From positions 7,799,501 through 7,863,500 of the forward strand of contig JAPVLO010000133.1 in the NCBI GenBank assembly GCA_027257055.1: a stretch of 64,000 bases of DNA. The letters are read 5' to 3'. This DNA comes from Cephalopachus bancanus (lineage: Eukaryota > Chordata > Mammalia > Primates > Tarsiidae). The notes below the pieces were generated by a model that was given only the letters and a program-made list of their open reading frames with translations, was not told where the DNA came from and searched no databases. The position numbers and the translations under genes are program-made. Below are positions 23,546 through 33,890 of this stretch, piece by piece (position 1 is the stretch's first letter; every line of letters begins with the position of its first letter).

Positions 23546-24929
23546 GTTACGGCATTCCCACATGGCATCCAGGAGCTGGGGGACATTTCTCTTCCTTTCC
23601 CTGTACCTGACATGCCAGAAGCTTGGTAGCCCAGGCTGGAATTGAGGGCAGGTGGTGAGGCTGCTCTGTGCTGGGAGGTCTTGGATAAAACAGTCTAAAA
23701 GCTGCCCCAACCTTCTTATGCCATGCACAAAGATGCAGCAACCTGAGTGAGAGGAGAGATGGTCTGTGTCCTGAGAGGGCGTGATGGCACTTGAAGGAAT
23801 GTAAACCCAGGAGGCAGAGAAAAGGGCTTTCTGAGATCTGACCCCTCTCAGAAGGCATGCTTTGGCTGAGCCACAGCACCTAAATGACTAACTAGCCAGA
23901 AAACACACGTGCCTCTCTGTCCCATGGGCATGGGGAGTGCAGTGCCAGGTGGGTTTGCACGGATTGGACTTGGCTTTGACTGAGCTCTGCTTACACTGCA
24001 CTGCTTTCCCCCTCTATGATACCACAGAGCCTGGTGCATGTTTGAGATATGGTATTAAAGACACGATATTGTGGCTGGGCCGTAGTTCACCTGTCAGCCC
24101 TGCATACTGTGAGATCCCTAATGTGCTCCCTCAGTCTGTCACACTGAATCAGCTCATTGTTGACTAGGTGAGTGGAAGAATGACCACAGCAAGAAACACT
24201 GTACACACCACCACTACGTCTCTCTTTCTAAGTAGAAGGGAAATAGGAATGCTGGGCAGGGATCCTTTCACAGGACTGTCTCTCCTCACGACCGCTCTCA
24301 GGTATAGAGGGCGCATCCGCGCACACGCTGCCTTGTCCCACACAGCCAGGTCGGACGGAGCCTCTTGGTGGAGGAATTGCCCAAACTTGAGCAAAACCCT
24401 CATGCCAGTTACCTCTCAGGAGACATCAGCTGCCTTTTTTAGCAGGCATGTGTATTAGTTTGTGCCAGTTGGACCCATTTCAGGGTTTATGTTGGCAGGG
24501 CTTAAACCAACAGGCAGCAAGAACTCTCCGAGTTTATTAAGGCATTATTTGTGCAACTCCTTAAATGGCTATGTTATGTAACATGCATCCCCAGATCACA
24601 GGCTCAATCAAATGTCATTCACTCATGAGTCCGACATGCCACCTCTCCCTAAGGTGCCTGATGGTGAGGATAACCACCTGCCTCCCTGCCATCCTTTGAC
24701 TCCCGGTCACCCTCCAAGCCTGTGGGACTCTCAGAGGATAGAGGAACTCCAGGCTTGGGAGGGGCTTACATGTTCCAGAGCAACTTCATGTCCATTCATG
24801 TGGGGCAAAGGTGAGGGTGAGAAGATCAGAAACCATGATCTGACACATGCAGAGCTGCCCCTGGGCTCACTGTGGCTACATGCTTTTTAATTCTGGTATT
24901 TCGTGTTCTACTCTAGGTCTTGGTGCAGT

Positions 24930-25090
24930 TGAAAGATCTTAGGCCTCAGTGCAGTGGAAAGAAGACAGGGCTAAGAGTCCAGAGCTGTGGGATTTGGTCT
25001 CAGCTCTGCCCACACCCATGGAAAGTAAACATGGCCAGACACTGTGTATTTCCAGGTGTCCACTCACACCGTAAAATGATTATCCTTGCA
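24930..25090 (+). mobile_element. MIR SINE fragment
   Basis: GGGCTAAGAGTCCAGAGC, TGGTCTCAGCTCTGCC and a terminal CCGTAAAATGATTATCC match MIR blocks with poor conservation between them. Confidence 0.45.
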
Positions 25091-25604
25091 GTTCCATTCG
25101 TCATGCCAGTGATGGGACGTCTACACCTCATTTTTATGGACTCTGGGCTTTTTGAGCCTCTATCTGGAGCCACAGCCAGTGCCACTCACTTGGTGCAGCA
25201 CCGGCGAGGCCACCTGGGTGGCTGCTTCCTGGTCACCTCCAGTCTTGCACTGCCTGCTGATTTTAGACCCAGGGACTCTTTTCCTCAGCCCCATGGTGAC
25301 CTTTGGGCAGAGACATGGGCTTCAGCGGATGGAAGTGCTGTGACATCCATTTGGAGGCTGATTGTGGGAGTCACTTTGCTCCTTCCAGGATGCCCTAAGT
25401 ATAAACTCAGCAAGGTCAAGGTCGTCCCTAGGAAGTTCTGATTCCTCTTAAGTTGGAAGATGTCTTTTTCAAGAATATAAAACACTCAAGTGTTCTGAAT
25501 TTAAGAGGAGATTTTTTTTGTTGTTTATTTGTTTCCATTGTGACCTGGCTTTACAATCTGACAATCCCACTTGTTCAATACTCCTTCCCCCATCAGCGGT
25601 TGTG

Positions 25605-26000
25605 GAGGTTTTTTGTTTTTGCTTTTTAAAAATTTTCATTTTAGAGATGTGGGGTACAATTCAAGGTTAGGTATACAAATGGTCATTGTATAGGTAAAGT
25701 TTGGGCCTCACTTTGGTCCCCACTTAACCTGGCTTGAGATAAGGTACCCTTATTGATGAAGTGTGCTCCCCCACCCCCACCCTGGCAGTGTACCTATTAC
25801 CAAGTCCTTTCTTACAGTATTATGATAAATGTTCAGGGTCTGCTTTTGAGTGACAGCATGTGGTACTCAGTTCTTTGTTTCTGTGATAGATCACTGAGTA
25901 TGATGGACTCTAAGTCCATCCAAATTGTTGTGAAATTCATAATTTTGTCCTTCTTTATGACTGTAATATTCCATTGTGTATATGCCACGCTTTTTTATTA
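25605..26000 (-). mobile_element. L1 3' end, minus orientation
   Basis: Read on the minus strand this is the last part of L1 ORF2 plus 3' UTR: the GGTTAGGTATACAAAT 3' end, the GAGTGACAGCATGTGGTACT stretch and GACTGTAATATTCCATTGTG. A possible target-site duplication is GTTGTG(G/C)AGGTT on both sides. It is 5'-truncated and non-coding. Confidence 0.85.
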
Positions 26001-26479
26001 TCAGTTGTGCAGGTTGTGCACCATTTGGCAGAGAAAAAGAGGACACTGGCATTTCTGGAGCACCTCTCTGTGCACGATTTCAACCTGAGTCTACAGACTC
26101 CACCACAGAAGGGGGAGGTCAGCTTGTCCTCTTCACCCTCACCATACCTCACACAGCAGCCCTGAATGGGCTGTCTTCTGCTCTGGCTGAGAGCCCCCGA
26201 AGCTCATTCCCCTGGAAGAGACAACCACAAAATGACATCTGACTAGGGTGACACCTTCCTGGGTAGGAGGTAGCCTAGGGGCATGGCCACAGAGAAGAGC
26301 TGAAGGAGTGAGGCTACAGGGTCAGTCCTAAAGGCTCGTTCATGTTGCTGCCTCCTGGTGGGGGTAACACACTCTCAGGGCTGCCCAGGATCTCCGTGGG
26401 AACTGGGGTACAGATGATCCGGTAGGATTTTGTGCCCATGTATAGAGGGCTGAGACAATCTCTTGGATGGTGCACAGGG

Positions 26480-26635
26480 ACTTTCCATTGAATCCTCATC
26501 ATGCATCTGGAAAGAGTTATGGTGTCTATTAGGGAAGGAAATGGAGATATAGAGTTTTAAGGAACTCACTCACAGTAGCAGTAGCAGGGAGTAAAGCCCA
26601 GCTCTCCCAAGACTCCCAGTTCAACCTCCTCCTTG
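26480..26635 (-). mobile_element. MIR SINE fragment
   Basis: GAATCCTCATCATGCATCTG near one end and AGTAAAGCCCAGCTCTCCC near the other fit the complement of MIR. Weak between. Confidence 0.4.
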
Positions 26636-27098
26636 CACCATGCATGTTCCAGAAGCATCTGCCTGATTCAAAAGACGCATATTTCTATGTGAGCAAAAGA
26701 TAATCCAAAGTGTCCAGCTGCAGAGAACAGAGAAAAATGACAGAAGTAATTGCAGAAGACACCTGTGACAAAGAATCAGTCCTTGACTGTTGCTGGAGTG
26801 CAGTTTAGAGATACATTTGACCATATTCAGGAGAATGAGAATAGGGAGGTTTGAAGCCAAGTCAACTTTTTCTCCTGGACATGATCCTGGCTAAATAACT
26901 GGTAAAATGTCCCTTCCCTAAGAATCTTTCAAAAGGACTGGGAAGATCGAATTCGACTCTTCTCTGACAAAACCGACTGGCTGCTCAAAGGTAGGTGGGC
27001 CAGCGCCCACACCAGTTCAGGTTCTAAAGAATAGTGGGTGTGTTCCTGCAGCGGCATTGTGAAGCGGACCTCCAGGAGAGCTCACACTGTGGGAGTCA

Positions 27099-27099
27099 G

Positions 27100-27148
<49 letters not shown>
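27099..27148. repeat. (CA)n microsatellite
   Basis: About 48 bp of uninterrupted CA dinucleotides, the longest such run in the window and so likely to vary in length between individuals. Confidence 0.97.
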
Positions 27149-27149
<1 letters not shown>

Positions 27150-28254
27150 CCCCTTTTCCCTCTGGGAGTGCTGGTGGTTAAACATTCACCCTCAGGGTTG
27201 CAACTGTCACTCTTAATCACAGCATTTCCAGATCAAGTTAGGTTTCGTAGGAATGAGACTCTATAATATGACATCAGGATGGTTGAAACCGGCCCAAGGA
27301 GTACAATGTGCCAAATATCCCAGATTATTAACCTGCTGTGAGTAAGTGTCCTGCACTTTTCAGGACTTCCCAGAAACCTGAGAGAGAACTCCTGTAAACT
27401 CCACAGTGTCCTCAAGAGAAGAATGACCATTTTCCTGGAGAATGTCGAACAGAATAAGAAGAAAAGGGGAGAGAGGGAAACAGTTCATTGGGAACCCATT
27501 AAAATGTTCATCAAAAAGATACTGAATATTTCATGTAACATTTCACTGTCAGTTTTTGTACAAAAAAAGGTCACAGGCTAAACTGGCCAAAGGAGTGAAC
27601 TTTAAAGCTGTAAGATGTTCAAGTATGTGCAGAGGGGGCAGACCCGGCCAAAGCCCTGACCCAGCAACTACCCTCTGATTCCCCTTTCATCTCCAAAAAC
27701 ACCACCGCCACCCCTGTGGGGTGTAAGATCAGGCATCACTTCAAAATCCTTCAGGCAGTTTCTAGTATTTCTGGGTATTTCATTCAAGAATAATAGACGT
27801 TGCGAATCTACACAAGCAGCTTTATCCACAACAGTGCCAAACTGGAAACAGCACAGAGGCCCAATGCAGGGTCTACCAACAACACGGCTACCTCAGTCAC
27901 TCGGGATGAAAGGAACAGACAGTATCACATCCAGGGGCATCCATACCTGGGACTACCTCCCAGGGGTTAAAGGACACACGCTGATATGCACAGTGAAGTG
28001 GATGGATCCCAAAACAATAGCTCCTGAGAAGTACCACACGGTGCACATGCTCTGACTCCATCCACAAGGTGCAATTCCAGCACAGATAAACCAGCCCGTA
28101 GTAGACGGAAGCCAAAAGAGCCCCGCGGTGGCCTCAAGGGGCCTGACGGGAGGGTCGAGGGAACCTCTGGGGTGAGAGGTTCTTCTTGCTGCCTGGAGAG
28201 GCAGAGGCACCGCCTCCAATCGCTGTGCTTGAGGCGTGTCGAGCGCCTTTTACT
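27149..28254. other. Intergenic DNA upstream of TFPI2, no recognised feature
   Basis: No exon or family repeat recognised. Could contain distal TFPI2 regulatory sequence, but nothing in the sequence shows it. Confidence 0.4.
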
Positions 28255-28543
28255 ACTCGGTGGCTCAGCCTGTAATCCCGTGCCTTTGGGAGGCTGAGGT
28301 GAGTGGATTGCCTGAGCCCGCGGGTTCGAGACCCGCCTGGGCAGGCGAGACCTCATCTCTACAATAAATCAAAAAATTAGCCGGGCGTGGTAGTGCACGC
28401 CTGTAGTTTCAGCTACTTGGAAGGCTGAGACGGAAGGATCCCCAGCAGGTCGAGGCTGCGGTGGCCGGGAGCGACCCCTGCACTCCAGTCTGGGCGACAG
28501 AGTGAGACTCCAACTCAAAAAAAAAGAAAGAAAAGGAAAGAAA
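28255..28543 (+). mobile_element. Alu, 5' slightly truncated, next to the TFPI2 CpG island
   Basis: Begins at CTCGGTGGCTCAGCC, so about the first 10 bases are missing. The A tail runs into AAAGAAAGAAAAGG. It keeps an intact GCGGGTTCGAGACCCGC B-box hairpin. It ends about 485 bp upstream of the TFPI2 start codon, at the border of the CpG island. No clear target-site duplication. Confidence 0.93.
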
Positions 28544-29027
28544 TCTGTGTGTGTAAATGCTGCTAGACAGCATGGCATCCCATGCGGATCTGAAGGGTCG
28601 GCAGTCGTGATCCTCAAGCCTTCTCCGGCCGTGGACTCAGCTTCCCGGCAGCGCCGCGGTCCGCGGGTCGCTTTTCTCCCGCCACCGGTTTCCCGTCACC
28701 CGCCCCTCCGCATCCCGCGGGTGCAAGGGAAAGTTGGGAGGGAGGAGGGAGGCGGGCTCAACTCTTCACCTCGGTGGGGACTTCCTCCTGCGCTGGGCCG
28801 GGCGGGGGCGACGGGGGCGCAGCCGGCGTGAATCAGCCCTGCCGCCCCGCCCGTCGGGGGAGGCCACACACGCACCCTTAAAGCGCGCAGCCCCGCCGCA
28901 GCCGGGCCCAGACGGGACCTGCACCCCGCAAAAAGGGCGCATCCCCAGAGGAGAGGGTGCGCGCCTAGAGAAGAACGCCTCCCGCAACCGTCGAGCCCCA
29001 GAACTCGCACCCTTCCGGCCCTGCGCC

Positions 29028-29109
29028 ATGGACCCCGCCCAGGCACTGTGTCTGCTCCTGCCGCTGCTGCTGGGGGCCGCGCCCAGCGGTGCCACCCAAG
29101 CACCCGCAG
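29028..29109 (+). CDS. TFPI2: TFPI2 exon 1: signal peptide
   Basis: Encodes 27 residues starting MDPAQALCLLLPLLLGAA, a classic leucine-rich signal sequence. The start codon has GCGCCATGG context, a strong Kozak match. It ends in phase 1 at a GTACCG donor. Cleavage is likely around the Gly/Ala/Thr-rich stretch near residues 20-24. Confidence 0.93.
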
Positions 29110-32100
29110 GTACCGGCCGGCTGGAGCTCTCCCCGCCGGCGTCTTCTCGGCAGACCCTGGGTCCCGCGAATCCCTACCCCCTCCCGGCCGGGAGGCACTT
29201 TCCCGCGGCAGAGGCCGCTCCCTGGGAAGTGGCAGGAAGAATTCTGGCACCGTTTTTTCTCCCAGGAGATCTGACCTCCCTGCGCTCTCTCTGCCTCCCC
29301 AGGAAACAACGCGGAGGTCTGCCTCCTGCCCCTGGACGAGGGCCCCTGTCGGGCCAGGATTCCCAGCTACTACTATGACAGGCACACACAGAGCTGCCGT
29401 CCATTCATGTTCGGAGGCTGCTACGGCAACGCCAACAACTTCGAGTCCCGGGCAGCCTGTGAAGAGGCCTGCTGGAGAATAGATAGTGAGTGTTCCCGCT
29501 GGAGGAGGGGGAGTGAGTGCTTGGGACTGGAGGATTTGGAGTGAGTGCTCTTACTGGAGGAGGGAGAGTGAGTGCTCCCACTGAGGAGGGGGAATGAATG
29601 CTTGGGGCTGGAGGAGGGAGAGTGAGTGCTTCCTACTGGAGGAGTGAGGTGAGTGCTTGGGGCTGAAAGAAAGTGCTCCGTCTGGAGGAGGGAGGTGAGT
29701 GCTCCTGTTGGATGAGGGAGAGTTAGTGTTCAGGGCTAGAGGATGGAGAGTGAGTGCTACCTGCTGGAGGATGGAGAGTGCTCCCAGCTGGAAGAGGGAG
29801 GTGAGTTCTCAGGGCTGGAAGACAGAAACTGCTCCCGCCTGGAGGAGGGAAGTGAGTGCTCCTGTGGAGGAGCGAGAGTGAGTATTCAGGGCTAGAGGGT
29901 GGAGAGTGCTCAGGGCTGGAGGATGTAGAGTGAGTGCTCCTGGCTGGAGGAGGGAGGTGAGTGCTCCCTGCAGGAGGAGAAAGAGTGAATGCCTGGAAAG
30001 TCCAGCTGTGTTTTCTGAAGCATTAAGACCCCTGGGTTTCAGGCCTTTGAGGTGATCAGGGGCTCATAACCATTGCTCTGTCCTCCCTCCTGAGAGTCAG
30101 TGCAGGTGGCTCAGGAAACCCATCTCTTTGCCTTGGGTTGTGACAGAGGGAGGGGTCATGCAGCAGGTGCCACACAAAAGCTTTTGTGTTTTTTCCTGCT
30201 TCTGCACTACGGTTTTGCCTTGTCCCTGTGGACGCCCTCTCCTCCTGTGGACCATCCATTAGCCTGAAGTCCTTTCATGGGTCTTATGACAGGAGTGTGA
30301 CTTAGCCACCTTTGTCCCCTGAGGCCCAAATGTGTCCTGGGCTAGTTTTGGGATATGGTGGCGAATCACAAGGCTGTGTTCCATTTCCCCTTATTTTAAA
30401 ATTTTTCTTCTACGTGTTAAGGTCTGTGACAGAGCACAGGATTTTGCCATCCCGGGAACCGAGCCAGGGGAAAGTGTATGTCATGGGAGTGGGCTTTGGT
30501 TAGCTTCACATGTAGAAGCAGTCAGACACCTCAGAGATCCAGAGCCTCCACTGACCGTGAAGGACTGCTGGCTGAGACAGCTGTAAAGACTGTCGGGAAA
30601 GAAAGCCAAGTCCCTGCAGGAGGGGCAGCCTTTTGAGATTTATGATCCCAGCACTAGATCTGAGCACTTACCCCTATGGTTTTTGAAAATAGTGAAAGTT
30701 TGACAGACTTAACCGCTTGAGAATCCAAGAAGGCCGCCTGTGACATTGTTTTGTTGCCTTCCTTTTCCTAGTTGTTCCCAAAATCTGCCGGCTGGAAGTC
30801 GCCAGCACCCAGTGCAGGGAGCCCCGGGAAGAATACTTCTTCAACCTGCGCTCAATGACCTGCGAGAGGCTCTCCAGTGGGTGTCACCAGAACCGGAACA
30901 AGAACCGGTTTCCTGATGAAGCTACTTGTATGGGCTTCTGCGCACCAAAGAAAGGTAAATATGATTTCTCTAGCATTTCCATTTTCTTTCTGTATTAATC
31001 CTTTTGAGTGAACAACCTCAGTCTAATGTGAAATGACCATGGTCCTCACTTCATGATCTCACATTTCTTTTTCTTTTTTTTTTTTTTTGAGTTGGAGTCT
31101 AACTCCATCACCCAGGCTCCAGTGCAGTGGCACGCTACGGCCACTCCAGTGCTGACCTGCTGGGCTCTGGCAATTATGTTGCCTCGGCCTTCTAAGTAGT
31201 CAGAACTACAGATGCGCACTACCACACCTGGCTAATTTTTGGTTTATTGTAGAGACGAGGTCCCGCCAAGTTGCCCGGGCTGGTCTCGAACGCACGGGCT
31301 CAGGCAATGTGGTCTCACATTTCTTGCCAAGCCAGCGGCTGGCCAAGTCCTCAGGGCTGGAAAGGGACAAGCCATGGTCAGATCCTTGCCTGCTGCCTCT
31401 TCTGCATGGTGTCTCTAGAACTCTGTCTCAACTGCTCAATTACACGTAAAACACGACAGAATTCACTAATGAATGTGATGACCTCGGGTCTGTATGGAAT
31501 CAGTTATTTATCTGAGATGGTAGAATCCGTACAAAATTAAGTTGGAGAGACTTGAAAAGGTCTTTCCAGAGTGTGTGGCTAGACCTCAGCAGCTCAGTAG
31601 TTGCCCACTGCAGCTCATGGAGCTCTGAACTGCTGTTCTCTCCTCTCCTTGTCTCTCCTGGCCAACTTCCACTCCCACCTTGGAACGATAGGCTTCGTGG
31701 AGGGTGTTCAGTATTTGCAGTGGAAGACAATACAGGTGTTTCTTCCAAGCACACCAGAGACACACGGATAAAAATAATTCCACAAACAAGGAAAATGTGC
31801 TTTGGCCGAGATTGCAGAGAAGCTCTGTACCTATACGATACTGAAAATGCGAAATCTTGAATTAGCGGGGACATGGCTGCTGTTGTGTCCTCTTAAGTTT
31901 GTGAGGATGTAACTATTTTGTTTCAGTGGTTACTTGGAAATTAGATGCATGCATTCTTGATTAGTAATAGAAAGAGTGCTGATGTAAACGTTTAAAATAC
32001 AACTACCAATGCAAAATAGTGTACCAAAGCATACATTATCCTTGGAACTTAGCCCATTTTTACCTGACCATGCCTGGTTTGGGGGTTTAATTTCTTTTTA

Positions 32101-32956
32101 CATTTAAAGAATACAAAGACACAGCTTCACAATAAATTCTATACCGTTTATCAGAATTTAGCATCTCCAAAATATAGCATGGACGCATGCCTGTACTTTG
32201 AGGAAGACCTTTTGAAATGGTTTAATATGATATTTTGGACTCTGAATGAGGCATCCATGGGATTGGATTCTTTTCATTTCCTTCAGTAATCACCACAGTT
32301 TTAAAAATTCTTGTATTATAGTATTTGTCATTTTGTCTTCTATTTTATAAAGGTCCATCATTCTGCTACAGCCCAAAAGATGAGGGGCTGTGCTCTGCGA
32401 ATGTGACTCGCTATTATTTCAACCCGAGATACGGAGACTGTGAGGCCTTCACCTACACTGGCTGTGGGGGGAATGACAACAACTTTGTCAGCAGTAAGGA
32501 CTGTAGACACGCCTGTGTGAAAGGTAGACGGTTCTCTCTTATCCAGCTTTTTAGACGAGCTGCATACATGATTCATCAGCACAATTATATTTTTATGCAC
32601 TCATTGTTACTTATTACAAGTAGCCGTATTGAGGCCACTTCTACATAAATAGCCCCTCAGTGCCACTTGGCTTTGTCAAAATGCCTTCCCCAGCAAGCCA
32701 CAGTAGACAGTGACTGTGTCCTCATATTCTAGAGGAAAGATGTTATTAACCGCGTGTGTCATGAGTTTAACTGACTTTACCATCATTAATAAGGTGACGG
32801 GGCCTGTTAGAAATGGTGATGTGTAGTGGGCCAGCAGACCAGAGGTGGATGATTTTAATTGTTACTTTTTTGATTTTAGCCTTGAAGAAGAAAACGAAGG
32901 TGCCTAAGCTTCTCTTTGCCAATAGAAGACGGAAAATGCAGAAGAAGCAATTTTAA
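29028..32956 (+). CDS. TFPI2: TFPI2: tissue factor pathway inhibitor 2 (spliced, complete)
   Basis: Five exons (29028-29109, 29303-29485, 30772-30954, 32353-32523, 32880-32956) sum to 696 nt: 231 residues and a TAA stop, with all junctions GT-AG and the frame intact. The product is a secreted Kunitz-type serine protease inhibitor that binds extracellular matrix and inhibits plasmin, trypsin and some coagulation proteases. Order: signal peptide, Kunitz 1, Kunitz 2, Kunitz 3, basic tail. Human is 235 residues (recall); the four missing are two near the signal cleavage region and two in Kunitz 2. Kunitz 1 and 3 keep canonical cysteine spacing. Kunitz 2 has one residue fewer between its third and fourth cysteines. 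The N-glycosylation site in Kunitz 3 (ANVT) remains; the human NLS in Kunitz 2 is NLR here. Kunitz 1 P1 is Arg, as in human. No second copy exists in the window. Confidence 0.97.
29110..29302 (+). other. TFPI2: TFPI2 intron 1
   Basis: A short GC-rich intron inside the CpG island, ending in a CTCTGCCTCCCCAG acceptor. Confidence 0.9.
29303..29485 (+). CDS. TFPI2: TFPI2 exon 2: Kunitz domain 1
   Basis: Encodes the first Kunitz domain with cysteine gaps 8-15-7-12-3, the same as BPTI. The reactive loop reads GPCRARIPS: in BPTI numbering R15 is P1, A16 P1', R17 P2', I18 P3'. Recalled human sequence has L17 and L18. Other contact positions also differ from recalled human: E11 for Tyr, Y39 for Glu, E46 for Tyr, F35 for Tyr. 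The exon ends ATA with donor GTGAGT in phase 1, so the last exonic base is A, not the preferred G. Confidence 0.95.
29486..29990 (+). repeat. TFPI2: Minisatellite in TFPI2 intron 2, seeded at the splice donor
   Basis: About 0.5 kb of degenerate units of roughly 28-32 bp with core GAGTGAGTGCTCC..CTGGAGGAGGG, starting with the authentic exon-2 donor itself. At least four units contain the full donor consensus GAG/GTGAGT, with intronic GT at 29649, 29695, 29801 and 29957. Open frames within are repeat artefacts. Confidence 0.9.
29991..30771 (+). other. TFPI2: TFPI2 intron 2, remaining part
   Basis: Unique-looking sequence ending with the CCTTCCTTTTCCTAG acceptor. No mobile element recognised. 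Confidence 0.8.
30772..30954 (+). CDS. TFPI2: TFPI2 exon 3: Kunitz domain 2
   Basis: Six cysteines are present with gaps 8-15-6-14-3. BPTI has 8-15-7-12-3 and recalled human TFPI2 Kunitz 2 has 9-15-7-14-3. The reactive site is QCREPREE, so P1 is Arg where recalled human is Glu. The segment CERLSSGC is one residue short and lacks the usual F-x-x-G-G pattern. NLRSM replaces the human NLSSM glycosylation sequon. Donor GTAAAT, phase 1. Confidence 0.94.
30955..32352 (+). other. TFPI2: TFPI2 intron 3
   Basis: Contains a truncated older Alu (listed). The rest is unique-looking. The acceptor is TATTTTATAAAG, with a poor pyrimidine tract. Confidence 0.85.
31070..31310 (-). mobile_element. Alu, 5'-truncated, older type
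   Basis: Reverse Alu in intron 3. Target-site duplication TCTCACATTTCTT at 31057-31069 and 31313-31325. It stops at CTCAGGCAAT, so the 5' end of the left monomer is missing. Its B-box region reads GTTCGAGACCAG like standard Alu, unlike the young copies in this window. Confidence 0.92.
32353..32523 (+). CDS. TFPI2: TFPI2 exon 4: Kunitz domain 3
   Basis: Cysteine gaps 8-15-7-12-3. The P1 position is Ser (GLCSANVT), as in recalled human, which fits the weak or absent inhibitory activity of this domain. The sequon NVT is kept. TYTGCGGNDNNF is near-identical to human. Donor GTAGAC, phase 1. A weak donor could allow read-through into the intron, which stays open to 32646. Confidence 0.95.
32524..32879 (+). 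other. TFPI2: TFPI2 intron 4
   Basis: A 356-nt intron with no repeat, ending TTTTTTGATTTTAG. Confidence 0.9.
32880..32956 (+). CDS. TFPI2: TFPI2 exon 5: basic C-terminal tail and stop
   Basis: Encodes ALKKKTKVPKLLFANRRR then KMQKKQF and TAA. The Lys/Arg-rich tail is the heparan-sulphate/matrix-binding part of the protein (family knowledge). Confidence 0.95.
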
Positions 32957-33890
32957 ACATGTTTTTGTTCGTCATCTTGTGGACACTTACTTGCCTTGTG
33001 GTTAGATCTGAAGAGTAATATGGCAGCACACGGAAATGAGTCACTAGTGATTTATTCAGCAGCTTTTATCGATACAAGTCACTTTTTTCTGTGTTTTTTT
33101 ATACATAACTACCTGCTATTCAAATGTGAATCTACCCTTTTTTGTTTACTGTTCAACTGTTTGTAAGATTGAATTCTTGCCATGCGTAATATGTAAAAGC
33201 CAATATGACTCACCCAGTTCTTGGGGTTATTGTTCCTGACTTCAAAAGAAAATAGTAACCAAAACAGCACGAGACAGTATAATCATGTGCTTTTAATGTA
33301 TTGAGCATTTAATAAAAAAGGACTCGCAACTGAGTTTCATTTTACATTTAAAATTTACATTATATTTTAGGCCCCAAAAGACAAAGTCGTCACCAACACT
33401 TTAAACAATATTCCCAGTGCTGTTATGTAGATGCTAATACCAGTGTTCCCATTTTATTGAATTAGATTGCAGTGTGAGGAGTGAATAAGGGGGTTTATTT
33501 AGAAGATAATAACTTTTTTGACTGAACTAAAAAACTGGTCAATTTATTAAAATCAGAAATGTTCTCCTTTGGGAAAAAAGATACCTTTATCTATTGCTTT
33601 ATTTCTCTATACCTGTCTATCTCCACTTACATGTATATGTTTGTGTAGACATACAGACAGATGGTTATTACAAGTTTTCCTGTTGTTATATTGTTTCATA
33701 TGACATAATGGATTGGAGACCCCTAGGTTGCTAAAATTTTTGTAATGTTTAAGGTGTTTGTTTATATTAAGTCAGGAATCATGCCTACATTTAATAATTT
33801 CAATTCCATTAATAAATTGTTCTGGATTAAATATGAACATTCCAGTGAAATATTTTTTTCCTGTAATAAAATATTTTTCAACATTTTTAC
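32957..33890 (+). other. TFPI2: TFPI2 3' UTR with alternative poly(A) signals
   Basis: AT-rich sequence after the stop. AATAAA occurs at 33311-33316, 33811-33816 and 33865-33870, and the first or one of the last pair probably ends the mRNA. Repeated TTTA/ATTTA elements could influence mRNA decay. Confidence 0.7.

Larger units (their letters stand above)
22031..25600. other. Intergenic DNA with MIR relics
   Basis: Two MIR-like stretches are listed separately. No exon is supported, although GC content is moderately high around 22240-22900 and 23540-24420. The open frame at 24920-25441 (173 codons) has no domain and overlaps MIR sequence. Confidence 0.4.
28600..29480. promoter_or_regulatory. 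TFPI2: CpG island and TFPI2 promoter
   Basis: CpG-dense DNA from about 28620 through exon 1 and into exon 2. A GC box, GGGCGGGGGCG, lies at about 28799-28810. There is no TATA box at a credible distance from the ATG at 29028. TTAAAG at about 28878 is the only AT-rich motif near. The 5' UTR start is not defined by sequence. Human TFPI2 has a CpG-island promoter silenced by methylation in tumours, and the gene is reported imprinted in placenta (established knowledge); whether that holds here cannot be read from sequence. Confidence 0.8.

Noticed and set aside
24920..25441. 173-codon plus-strand frame
   Set aside because: No domain, overlaps a MIR, no splice or promoter support.
28696..29482. 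Frames of 229, 214 and 144 codons over the TFPI2 promoter
   Set aside because: Shadows of CpG-island DNA and exons 1-2; the true coding frame is spliced and recognised by Kunitz cysteines.
29699..29881. Frame with repeated WRREVSAP-like units
   Set aside because: Product of the intron-2 minisatellite.
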